Positions 22,906 to 33,919 of a stretch of DNA of 64,000 nucleotides are shown here, one piece after another. A program made the translations under genes and the position numbers. Source of the DNA: Clavelina lepadiformis (lineage: Eukaryota; Chordata; Ascidiacea; Aplousobranchia; Clavelinidae). The stretch's first letter is position 1. Each line of letters opens with the position of its first letter. Location: the NCBI RefSeq assembly GCF_947623445.1, contig NC_135247.1, positions 808,501 through 872,500 on the forward strand. Direction: 5' to 3'. Below the pieces are notes generated by a model. That model had not been told where the DNA came from. It was given only the letters and a program-made list of their open reading frames with translations, and ran no database searches.

Positions 22906-25900
22906 CTACTGCAAATTATCGAAAATCTTTTCCACGTCTGCAAATACTGTTTCTACGTCTCGTTCGGAATCAACCTGAAACGAAAAAAAAAAAAAGAAAT
23001 TAATATTACGGGATTATCACAAAACACGTGGTCGGCAGAGCAGTTTAAATCGTATTGTTTTGCCGTCGAATTATTAGATGGTAATATTCTCGTGCCGGGA
23101 AGTATTATATGAAAATATCAAATAAAATTTGCGACAAACGGAACTTACACACAGGCTAGCTGGCAAATTGGGGCTCGAACGATGAACAATCATCGCCGGG
23201 TTTAAGTCGTGCAAAGACTTTCGTCAGTACGAGGATAAACATAAATTATATTATCCTACAACTATCAAACTAAGCCACCAATAACAATCCATATTCGCAT
23301 GTCAATTTGGTCAACTCTGGTCTTAATTGTATGAAGATAACTTACTCGCTTCACTTTGTTTTGTTCCTCGTAATATTTAATGACGGGTTCAGTTGAATCA
23401 ACAAAAGTTTTCAAACGTTTTCTGATCGTTTCTTCGTTGTCGTCGACCCTGCCACTGGTTTCACCTCGTTTCAGGAGACGTTTCACCATCGTGTCTTGAG
23501 AAACGTCGACCCACAGAACAAATGTGCAAGTTCCAACCTAAAGGCCACATAAATAACTCAAAGCAATATGATATCTGTAGTATATACAGCTAGAATTTAT
23601 GGATACGAGGTACACAGTATGTGCAGGCAAGGCACTAGTAAGTAAAGGCGCTATTTTTCAAGCGTTGCATCTTTGACTTACTACTTTCTCAAACTCAATT
23701 CCTTGTTGAACTTCACGGGGATAACCATCGATCAAGAATTCTTTGCTGTCAGGTTGCGCGGCAATGTTGTCTTTAATAAGCTTCAGGATTGTCTCCTGAA
23801 TGACAGAGCTGCTTAGTAAATATTTACAAAGTTCAAGCACAAAAAGGGCTAATGCACAATACGCCATAATATGGGTGTGATAAATCAACTGCAATACATG
23901 AAATATCAATTTGACTTTAGCACAAGTAGAAAAAACAAACAGGGCTTTACACATTGCAAAAGTTTTATAAAATCTCTGTAATTGCAAACAACATCCTTCT
24001 AATAACTACTTGAAACTTTGTAAGAGGTAACACAAATTATATCATTTCTATGGAGCGAGGAAAACTCCGGACAACAACTTACAAGAGGTACAAGGTCGCC
24101 TCTTTCCATCATCGCCTTCAACTCCTCGCCTCTTGGTGACCCTGACGCGACCTCTGCCCTCAGAAGGTCACCAGACGAAAAGTGAGTGAAACCATATTTT
24201 TTAACAATCCTCTCACATTGCGTGCCCTTTCCTGAGCCGGGGCCACCTTTAAATAATGAATAATGATTCATAGAACTGAAAATAACTCGATGTTTGTATC
24301 TCGACGTGAAGAACACAAATTAAGACAGATACTCAAGATATGAATAAGTCAAATAGAAAACATACCAATGACAAAAACTATCGTTTTGCTTCCCATAGCA
24401 CCTGCAACAAATACAGTAAAAATATCATCAAACTGTTAGTTGTGTATTTGTTGTTGTTGTAGAACTATCGCTAATTGTAATCAGTTCATTGCTATTGATC
24501 AAGCATGCCAAATCTTAATCAATTTAGTCTTAAACAAACATATAATTCACAATTTGTTATAAACACATTTCAGCCATATTCGTTACTGAAGACAAATAAC
24601 ATAGTATTTAGGGCTTATAATGTGACCACACACTTACCACTGGTCGTCTTTTCTCTGCTTCCTTCCTGCTCAATGTGCTGAAATCAGTCAATATAGCTCT
24701 AAGCTTATAAGTTATAACCTTACATATACAGCTAAGCATAAGCAATATGAGAGAATTATAAAGAGCTGATGACTAAATTATTAATGATTGATGTGGCAGC
24801 TGTGCCCCAGTACTCCCCAGCATATAGTAATGGAAAAGCACACCAAGCAAACTGGTCAAAGTCACAAACTGACATTAAATACCAGGCTATTCCACTTGAG
24901 TACACACAAATAGCAACAAGGGAAATGACGTCATGGGTTGTAAATTACTAGACATGAATAAGACCAGGCAGTGTGTTTGTTTGACTTAGCACACAGCATA
25001 TGTTCTGAGATTGTGTTACAAAACTGAAGCGTTAAAAGGAACAGATAGCAATGTAAATGTAAACTTATGGTAATGCGTTTTTATTATTAACATTAGATCA
25101 TTGTATTAAATATTAATAGTATTAACTGAACATTAAAGGTGCTGTCTTTTTATGTATTTGAATCATAAGATGTTAACACATATCTGCAATAAAAATTTAA
25201 GTTGTTAGAAACCAAATAAATTTAGTTTGGAAAATATGGCCATGTTATGAAAAAGTGAATATATACGTATATTGCAACATTATGAATATGAGTGCTTCCT
25301 GTATAACATGGCCAAAGCAAGCAATCTGGTAAGCCCAGTGTAAGAGTCACTTTCAAGATTGCAACGGAATAATCCTATCACAATCAAATATAAGCAGTTT
25401 GTGACACAGGAGAATACAATAGAATCCGGCAAAGAATGATTGATTAATACACAATGGATGTACATGTGGGCCACAATTATCAAACTGACTGGTTTAAAAA
25501 TGTCTGTGTAACTGGCATTATTTACAACCTCAGGGTTATAAATGCAAAAACATTGAACGCATTTGATGTAGTAACATGAGTGTGATATGATTTCTATCGC
25601 ATGAGGTTAAAATTTTAAAATACTTGCAAAAAAGCTCACAAACCTAAAAAGGTATTTCCATGGTAACAACCTTTAGAAAAGTTAAAAAAAATAATTGGTG
25701 TAAACCGGGGTTATACTGAACAACATCAATAATAATTGGTACGCGTTTACTAAGTAAATACTGGTGTAAACTCAAGCAGTACGTGATTCAATATTAGTTA
25801 TATTATTCAATATTACAACTAATACCTCGTGATCGGTTGTGGATAATTGTCCGAATTCTTGATAGGTCATTTGTGGAATTTCTTAAACAGAACAAACGAG

Positions 25901-26627
25901 TGAAAGCAGTTGTTTATAAAAACACATATAGTAATGATGATATAATTAACTGACGATGGGTGTGATGTATCTACATGCAATGGTATGGCATATACTATAG
26001 AGATAATCATCTGTTAAGTCCTTTATTTTCAACCGATTAAAATTTGTGATTTACCTTTTCAATAATATATATCTATGTTTTGAAAGGATATGATAAATTG
26101 CTATCCTGATAGTAACTTAGCACAAACTACAAAGATGTAATGTCCTGCCAACCTGTCTTAAAAATATCAGGTCCCAGAATGCTGGGAAAAATCGATGAAA
26201 CCGGAGATGAGGGAACGAAGGAATCCCATTTCACATGCTTGGTCCCTCCGATCCTTTTTGTGTCCTCGATGCAGGATTGCATGAAGGTGAGTGGATCTTC
26301 AGGACGTTCGTGGAGGAGTCCGATCATGATGCTCTACAGCAACATCCAATCAGGATAGAAGATTGACATGATACAATAATTACACTCGAATGTTTAACGA
26401 AACAAATTTTTGACTAGGAATAACTTTGAGACAAAAACTATGAAAAACAAATGCAATAATTGATGTGCAACTTGAGGAGAATTTTTTACCAGTATTACAA
26501 ATTATTTACCACAGCAAATGATTGGTACAAACATTTGGCAGAGTTAATGTCATGAACGTACCTCAATAACCTGTGGGATGCCATGCTCTGTGAGGTAATC
26601 CTGGCCTTGCTGCGGTGTCAAAGTCAT
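22906..26627 (-). CDS. Adenylate kinase, AK1/AK5-like, with AK5-type N-terminal extension
   Basis: Nine minus-strand exons splice in frame to 305 residues: 26562-26627, 26153-26333, 25826-25881, 24638-24677, 24366-24401, 24083-24246, 23682-23795, 23346-23537 and 22906-22974. The enzyme interconverts ATP + AMP and 2 ADP, presumably in the cytosol. The P-loop [10 protein letters not shown] is at about 127-136, followed by SSGDLLR, the AMP-site [12 protein letters not shown] and the lid motif [19 protein letters not shown], all canonical. The first 125 residues ([12 protein letters not shown], then [15 protein letters not shown] and [10 protein letters not shown]) match the N-terminal segment of vertebrate AK5 (EYLARREIPQLFE, KPEDPVEYLE, CDKVKWDTF). 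Human AK5 has two kinase domains; here only one follows. Upstream noncoding exons are possible. Confidence 0.9.
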
Positions 26628-29600
26628 TGTCCTTATTTCTTCATATTACCAAAACTAACAAATGACCTTTTTCAAGCTGAGTTATTAAACTAATATTTAC
26701 TGGAAATTTTATTTTAAAATCTAAATCATTTTAGCCAAAAAAATTTGAAATTTCAAAAATTCTTGTAGCTTCTACTTGGTAAATAAAATAAAATTTTTAA
26801 AAAGAGGTTAAGTAATAATTCATAATTTTCATTCAAGTGATTACATTGGTTCACATTTGACCAGCAAGAACCCATCGATTTTAAGTTTACATTTTAACCA
26901 TCCACAGCTTACACTGGTGTATACTGTGCACCGGCTTCATAGTGTACCGGCTACTGACCGTATGCGATTGGTAGAAACTGTGTTGCTGGTCAAGGGAGCT
27001 TATGAGTGCATTTTACTCTACAGACAGTGTCACACTCTTAATTATGTCGGTGCTTTGAACGACTACTACATGTGGTGGGCAACGACCTGGGACAGCAACT
27101 GGGCAACTACGTGTACACGAAATGGTTACGATTGTTGGGTTAGTTCCAAGTGGCTGGTCATCCACACAGAGTATTCAAATAATTTGACAGGGCTTTAAAT
27201 CTATAAATGAACTAAAATTTGAAAAGTTTTGATTAGAATTTTTTCTTGTTTCATTGCAGCCCGTACAAATTAAATTTTCAAAAGCTGTTCAAATACACTC
27301 TGTGGTTGGATAGAGAAGTATTCAAGGCAAATTTAGTCAGCCATTGTAGTACAGTGGTCAGATAAACTGAAATGAAGAGTGGAAACAAAGGGTAGCAGTG
27401 CCCATGTACAGTAACATATCCCACGACTGGCATTATACAATTTCCTGACACTTAAGCCACGAGTTGTCAATACAGGTGCTCAAACCAGCCGGATAGTTTC
27501 CAAACAGATCTTATATCAATCATACGTACATCTATCAAATATAGACCAGTTTTGTAAATATTTTTGATACACAAAAGCACAAGAACATTGCTGTGTAGCT
27601 TGTCTGAATAGTATAGCAGTTTTCGCAAGGTGTTGTCCCCTTAGATAGAAATTGGGGAAAAAGCCCAGACCAAGTGTTTCCCGATTTTCTTTTTCATTGT
27701 TTGAGACATCGTATTTAAGCAATAATTGTACAGTACAAATCAGATCAGAAATTGGTGTCTCTTTTTTATTTAGACACTGGTTTCTCCGGGCATGCAGCAC
27801 TGTTTTGGACAAAAAATCTAGGGTGTGCTCTTGCCATTCTCTACAGTCTTGCTGTGGAATACCGGCGCAACAGAACACTGCTAGGTGCTAATCATTAAAT
27901 TTTGGGCCAACTATTTTTCGACAATCAATCGTTGAAAGCATGAATAATAAAGTATGACAAATGTCAGCCTGATGCTGACAAATAGTAAGCAGAGCGATGC
28001 GAGAAAAATTATTAAAGTTTACACAAAGATGATTATTATGTAGGTCGACAAGAACAAATAATGAAGTGGTAAAGTTTTATCAAGTGTGCAAGGACTTTAC
28101 TTGGGCCACACACAGCGATAGAATCGCCCTTGATTCTCTGTGCACGCCTGAATGCATCCACCATCCACATCCAGCCTAAACGTTTGCAATTAAATTTGCT
28201 CGAAGAGAAATAGAGCAGTTTGGCATTTTAATTGGCTATGCAATTTCTGCACAGGTCAACTACATCCTATGGGGGCCTAATATAACGATAAGACCTTTTG
28301 TCACCCCAAGCCAAGAAACTGTCAGACTGCTAATTTTTATTAGACTGGGTCATTTATTTATCTGAATAGCGAAAAATAAATTTTTTCCTTCTCTCTAATA
28401 TTTATCGTTGTTGTTAGTTGTTACATTTGCAACAAGCGGTGTCAGCACAATTTTTCTCCCGTACAATAATGGCAAAAATAACCAGAATGAATAAATAAAA
28501 ATATTAAGAAAAACAAACCTACAAATTATACAATTAAGTAAATGACCTACGGTACCAACAGAGTCCATTCAGCCTTTCACTAATTTATGAGCCGAATAAG
28601 AAGGAAACTCCTACACTACAAACCTTTGTATGGATATATCTGCAAAATATATCTGCAATGATGACTTCTTCAGAATCTGAAAGCCAAAATTAGTAGGCTT
28701 CTGACGGGGATATCCCGAAGTGCACCGTTGCCCTGACGACTGTACCCACCTCAGGTTCAAGTCATAGACAACAAAGTATTTGGCAAGTCGAATAGACAAA
28801 ATAAAGAAAGATAGAAAATAATGAAACGGAATTTCCCAACCAAGACCGTAAGAGATTTGATTTTAAGCTTCTTTCTCATTACTTCTGTGATAATTATATC
28901 AATTAATGTAATATAAAATTGTGTAAAACATAGAATTCTCGTCTATCGAATCAGCGAAGCATAACACTGCGTGACGTAATCGATTGCTTCGTACTTACTG
29001 TGTGTGCATTTTGATTTATTCAGTCCCTTTGGCTATTACGTTCAACGCTGCAACATGTCTTTATGCTGTTGCTGTCACAATGTTCTATCTTGATTTATTC
29101 GTTCAAAGAAGCTTTAATATAATCAGAATATACAGTTGTCGAGGTGTGCAATTATTTCTAAGATTAAGAAAAGCGAAACAACGACCTGAAACTCATTTAC
29201 TTCGAGGACATTAAACAATTCAACAGAGAAACATTGTAATTGAAGTGATCGTCCTTACAGGCTAAGGAACGATAAAAAATCATTTCATTACACTTCTATT
29301 TTGCTAAATTTTCTTTGTTATTGTCTATTTCATTAAATCTCTTTTTTGGTTATACAAGAAATCAGCAAATAAGCATTCTATCACTTAATTCGTCATAGAT
29401 ATTAGTGATCTCCCTTTCATGCAGTTTTTTTGCGATTTCCTTGTTGGAATTCCTAGTGTTGTGTAATTGTGTAACGCTCAACGTAATACGGTTTCGGCAG
29501 ATTTAATTCCTGGCTGACTACTTACGTAAGCAACTTCTGCATATAAAGTTTAAAGCTGCGCAGATATAAAAAAACGTAGAACGCATACCATGGTAGTAAA

Positions 29601-31096
29601 TGAAAAGTACGAAATGTTTAGAATGTAAAGTACAGTAAGTCGTGTAAGTTTACCACATGATGACGCTACAACCACAATATTCTGTACTAAATTTTCAGAG
29701 CGCCTGGCTTTTGAGTAAAAATGAGTTGAACATTTTTGCAGCACACGGATTTGCGCAACGATCGCTCTGGTGTTATTTTGAAGATATACATCAAAGGCAC
29801 TGTCATCTTTACAAAAGTGGAGATAAAAAGTAGAACTGAAAATCCTTAAAATGATTTACAATCATTGCTTTGCCTTTAAGTTGTTTCCAACGAAGTATTG
29901 TGCCAGTTTACAGTCAAACTCATAAATTTTAACGTTGCATGAAATTTATCAGTAAACATCTAGAGAAAAACGTATAATATCTTACAACTTATTTAGATTT
30001 GTAAATAAACTTTGCCTTCTTGTTCGGCGTGTGATAGACAAATACTGACGTAGCAATTGCTGTTTTTTACTCTTTCTTGGCCAATGCGAAAGCGCAAGCT
30101 TGTTGTCAGCAGTGTAACACGGTTGCTAAGTTGCAGTATTCCGAGTAACGTTAAAATGCTACAACATGTCATAAGCCTACTATGCACCAGTAAACTGTCA
30201 TTGAAGTCTTCAGTTTGATAAGCACAAACATATAGGATAATGAAGATTTAAGTTTCTGGCAAAACGCAAGTTACTTGAACTGCAGTGAACATGAAATAAA
30301 ACACCATCAACATTTTAAGAATAAACACTTTTCAATTTTTCATATCATAAATAAAACAAAGTGGCCACCACAAACGTAATTTTCTATTCAAATAAAACTG
30401 ATAAAACGAAAGTATAGCATACAAGCTAAATGTGACATAAGGTTCGTTGAGTTGTCACCTACAAAAAATCAATGCTTAATATATTGCTATACAGGTAGAC
30501 AGCTGTAAACAAACAAAACGAAACGTGAGGACAAACATTTCACATTTGCTGTTGTATAGTAGTATATGTAAATAGTGTATAGTAGCCTATATAGTATATA
30601 TATTGTATAGTATATATGGTTCACTGTAATTGTTTTCGTTTACATTTACCTCGCCGAAGCTAACTTTTGGTGTAGATAAAACGAAAAATATGTTTGTCGT
30701 CTTCTACATCAAAAGAGATTTATTTTCTGGCTGTATATTTGCTAAATAAGAACAAAAGCAGACGTAGGTTATCGAGAACAGCAGCCCTTGGTCTTGCTTT
30801 TGATAGAAATGTGGTAATCAGCTTAACATTTAGCAGTCAATTTGGAAACTCGCATAGTGCACATTAGCAGGATTGTTGTTGTTGTTTTAATCAAAACAAA
30901 AAATACAAAGACCACAGCATTGAGATTCAGTCCAGAGAGGGCGAGTTAATTAACGAAATAATCAAACAATTTGTTGATTTATTCTAAATCCTGTGTCTAA
31001 TTGAGAAAATCCCATTTGATTAATTTAACTTATTTTATTATGTATAGACCGATAAGTTTATAGTATTAGGTTAAAACTTTTCAAAAGATCAATATA
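26628..31096. other. Gene-poor stretch of 4.5 kb
   Basis: I see no convincing gene. Frames at 26857-27198 (+), 27516-27878 (-), 28984-29214 (+) and others lack recognisable motifs. A 75-bp minus-strand segment at 28101-28175 is bounded by AG and GT sites and is open (WMWMVDAFRRAQRIKG). It could be a 5' exon of the adenylate kinase transcript or of an unknown gene, at low confidence. The right part should contain the promoter of the first small membrane-protein gene, but no element could be called. Confidence 0.3.
30553..30618. repeat. AT-rich simple repeat (GTATAGTATA-like)
   Basis: Irregular repetition of TATAGTATA and GTATAG phrases over about 65 bp. It is low-complexity DNA with no other feature. 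Confidence 0.6.
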
Positions 31097-33009
31097 ATGT
31101 GGCTGTCCGAGCTAAAAATAATCGCTTTTATCCTTGTCTGTGTCCTATCAAAAGCTCCATCAGCAGGTAATGCAAAGTGTGAGTTGCTTTATTGTGCGCT
31201 GTAACACCAACAATTAAAGTATGACGTAAAGCAAATAAAATCGATGATTTATTTTCGAAATACTACCGTAGGCTAATAACCTATAGTTAACGTAGGTGAT
31301 TATGTTGTGCGTATTCAACTAGAGGTTTAAGTTTAAATCCAATAATTGCTCAATCTTAAATACTAAAGATAAATAATGTAAATTAGCAAATCTTATGTCG
31401 TTGATTACATTTTTCTTGTGCTTCTAATATTCCCTTTGTTAGATACAAGTACAACAGACAGAACTGATTCCTTCTCGGGCGATGACAGCCCGACCTCAAC
31501 AATGGACTCGGTTACAAACGATACGGATGTCGAAGCGGCCATCACGACACCAACACGTATGCATGCAATGTGACATCATAATAGCAAAATATTACCTATA
31601 ACGCAAAGAGCGATTGCAAAAATAATTTAATCTTAAATCGACACAAAATTGTTGGAATGCATCTCGGACATCCTAAGTTTCACCACGTGTGCAGTGCTGC
31701 CCAGTTGCTCCAAGAGCGGTGCTTCCACTGTTTAATCAAAATGAGTGGTGCTCGTTTCACCAAATCAAAACCCAATTTGCATTTTTGGTGCACTTTTTAA
31801 AATTGCTTTTGTATGTTATGGTGCAAAACTTATTTCCAACTCGAATTGTACATAGAATCGTAATATTTATCATCATTACTTATAAAAGTTATAAGATTTC
31901 ATTTTAATAATTATGAAGTTCATTATGGCCGAGAGAAGTTGATTCATTAACCTTTCAATCTATAAATGCTCACTTTCATGAAGTTGTTAATCTTAAAATA
32001 TGATGTACATCAGTATATTAGGTCGGCCTATCGACCAATGAAGTCATGAAAACTGCAACTTGCCTGAAGCAGTGTTCTGGTGGAAGTGAGCTGTCAAATT
32101 AACATTACGTTCATCAGCGTCTTGTCGGGGTTGCTTTTGGTTTAATAGTTTTCTGTGCAATTGACACGCAAGTCATGTTAACAATATTTTTTTTCTATAT
32201 GCGTTTTTAATTTTTACTACCCGCTGGTAAATTCTTCTTCGCAGCGATATTAACACGTAGCTGAAAAACGAAGTGTTTAGTTTCCAGTTTGGTTGCTAAT
32301 TCTAACAAATGCGCTCCTCTATCATAAAAAAGAGCGCATTTGTCCCCAGCTTTGCATGTAGGCTACGGCCGGTTGTTTGGTAAGGGCATAGTGTTATGTA
32401 GATGACGTGAGTGAGAAAAAAACATTAGGTTGGGTATTTATTGCGAGTCTCCATGCAGCAGCCATCGTTAATCATTAACAAAATTTGAACAACGAAAAAC
32501 AAACGCATAGCACCATCAGGTAACTACAGATCAACGAAAAACTGTAGCCAGAGTGCTCACCTCCGTTTACTTGCTTGAAGCTTGAAACATGAAAAAACGT
32601 GTCGTTTACATCTGACATGCACTGAGCCTAGCTACATCCAATATCACCCAATGCTCGAATTTTCAGGCCAAAGTCGGAAGTATACGTAACTTGCTAGTCC
32701 AAAAGCAGTCTGGATAACACTTAAGGTCGTCTTCCGTTTGTTGCAGCAGCGTCACATTTGACTGAAGCTGAAATTGCTGGGATCGTCCTTGGAAGTTGCG
32801 CGGGAGTGGCGCTGATTGGTGGAGCCGGTTTCTATGGTTACAAGCACAAAAGCAAAAAGAACAAAGTACAGGTTTATTTTGATTTGATCAACCCGTCAAA
32901 GCGTGAAAAAAATTCATATATAGTGAAAATTATTGCTGACTTTGTAACTTAGGTCCTGCAAAATGAACCAATACTTAGGAACAACGCTTTTGACGAGGAG
33001 CAAGAATAA
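31097..33009 (+). CDS. Small mucin-like type I membrane protein A
   Basis: Four exons (31097-31166, 31443-31556, 32747-32871 and 32953-33009) encode 121 residues. Exon 1 is a signal peptide (LKIIAFILVCVLSKAPSAG). Exon 2 encodes a Ser/Thr/Asp-rich stalk. Exon 3 encodes the transmembrane helix (IAGIVLGSCAGVALIGGAGF) and a basic stop-transfer KHKSKKNK. Exon 4 encodes a short acidic tail ending FDEEQE. All introns are GT-AG. Without the last intron the frame would end at 32952. It has the same plan as the two downstream genes: signal exon ending in phase 1, Thr-rich ectodomain, small-residue-rich helix and basic juxtamembrane patch. It is therefore a tandem paralogue, though divergent. Function is unknown; the stalk suggests O-glycosylation at the cell surface. 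Confidence 0.72.
32305..32343. repeat. Perfect 12-bp inverted repeat (hairpin)
   Basis: ACAAATGCGCTC at 32305-32316 is the exact reverse complement of GAGCGCATTTGT at 32332-32343, with a 15-base AT-rich loop. It lies in intron 2 of membrane protein A. It could be the core of a small palindromic element or chance. No target duplication was recognised. Confidence 0.6.
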
Positions 33010-33919
33010 TGGATTGACCCACTGTAAAAATGATAAATTTAACTGTATCGTCCGACCGTGGCAGTGACAGAAGTTACCTGCTAATGAAACCCACTCCTGC
33101 CCAATCTGTGTATAGCAACTACGCCAGTGCTACATCCTTTGTACCATGTGTTTCGGTCGGTCGGTTAAACCGGTCGTTTAATAAATCTGATAAACATGTT
33201 TTGACTAAAGAGTCATCAATGCATTTACTCTCTATACCACTATACCGGGGTTTCAACATCACGTTGGCAGTAGTCAGAAGTTCAGAACCCCATTGTCCTG
33301 ATGACGTCATATCGCAATATATCTATTTCTTGAAGATATAAAGGAGAAAGCGTTTCTGCAATGCATCAAGCTAGCCAGTTTCCATCGATAAAAAACACTT
33401 AAAGTGTCGATATAACGTCAACAAAACAAAAATGTGATCTAATCGTTACAATGTCTTGTTGAAACAGGTTTTTTACCCAAGTCACAGGCATATCAACAAC
33501 ACAAAGATATTCCACTAACAAAAGCGCAGATCAGGTAAAAGAGTAAAACGCAAGCTCATGTTTGGTGGATGTCGGTTTGGTTAATCAAATAAAAAAAAAT
33601 TTTTGGCAATTAGGAGCGAAATTATTAAAATATTACTGTAACTAAATAGCTATTTACAGAAACAAATCCGATATTTAAAGACAAGTGAAAATCCAACCGC
33701 CAACTCAATCTCTACAGGTTGTGATGACAAACAAACCGTTTACGCGTAACTTGTTGCTATGCATCTGGTTCCCTGCGCAGATTATTTGCTACTTAACTGC
33801 TTATCAGTGAATAAATTTTGTAACCAATAGCAACAAGAAAACGGCGGCTACCAGCAAAAAAACAGTCTCCACTATTTTGCACTAACTTTCCACGAGCAAG
33901 GAAGACGCAGTTCAAAAAG
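33010..33919. other. Spacer between membrane-protein genes A and B
   Basis: No gene seen. A frame at 33030-33341 (+) has no signal peptide, domain or splice context. Part of the sequence just upstream of gene B (for example GGTTCCCTGCGCAGATTATTTGCTA, of which the core CCCTGCGCAGATTATTTGC is shared) recurs upstream of gene C near 38838-38860, so the two genes share homologous 5' flanks or promoters. Confidence 0.45.

Noticed and set aside
26857-27198. 113-codon plus-strand frame rich in Trp, Tyr and Cys
   Set aside because: No signal peptide, no ATG at its start, no splice context and no recognised family.
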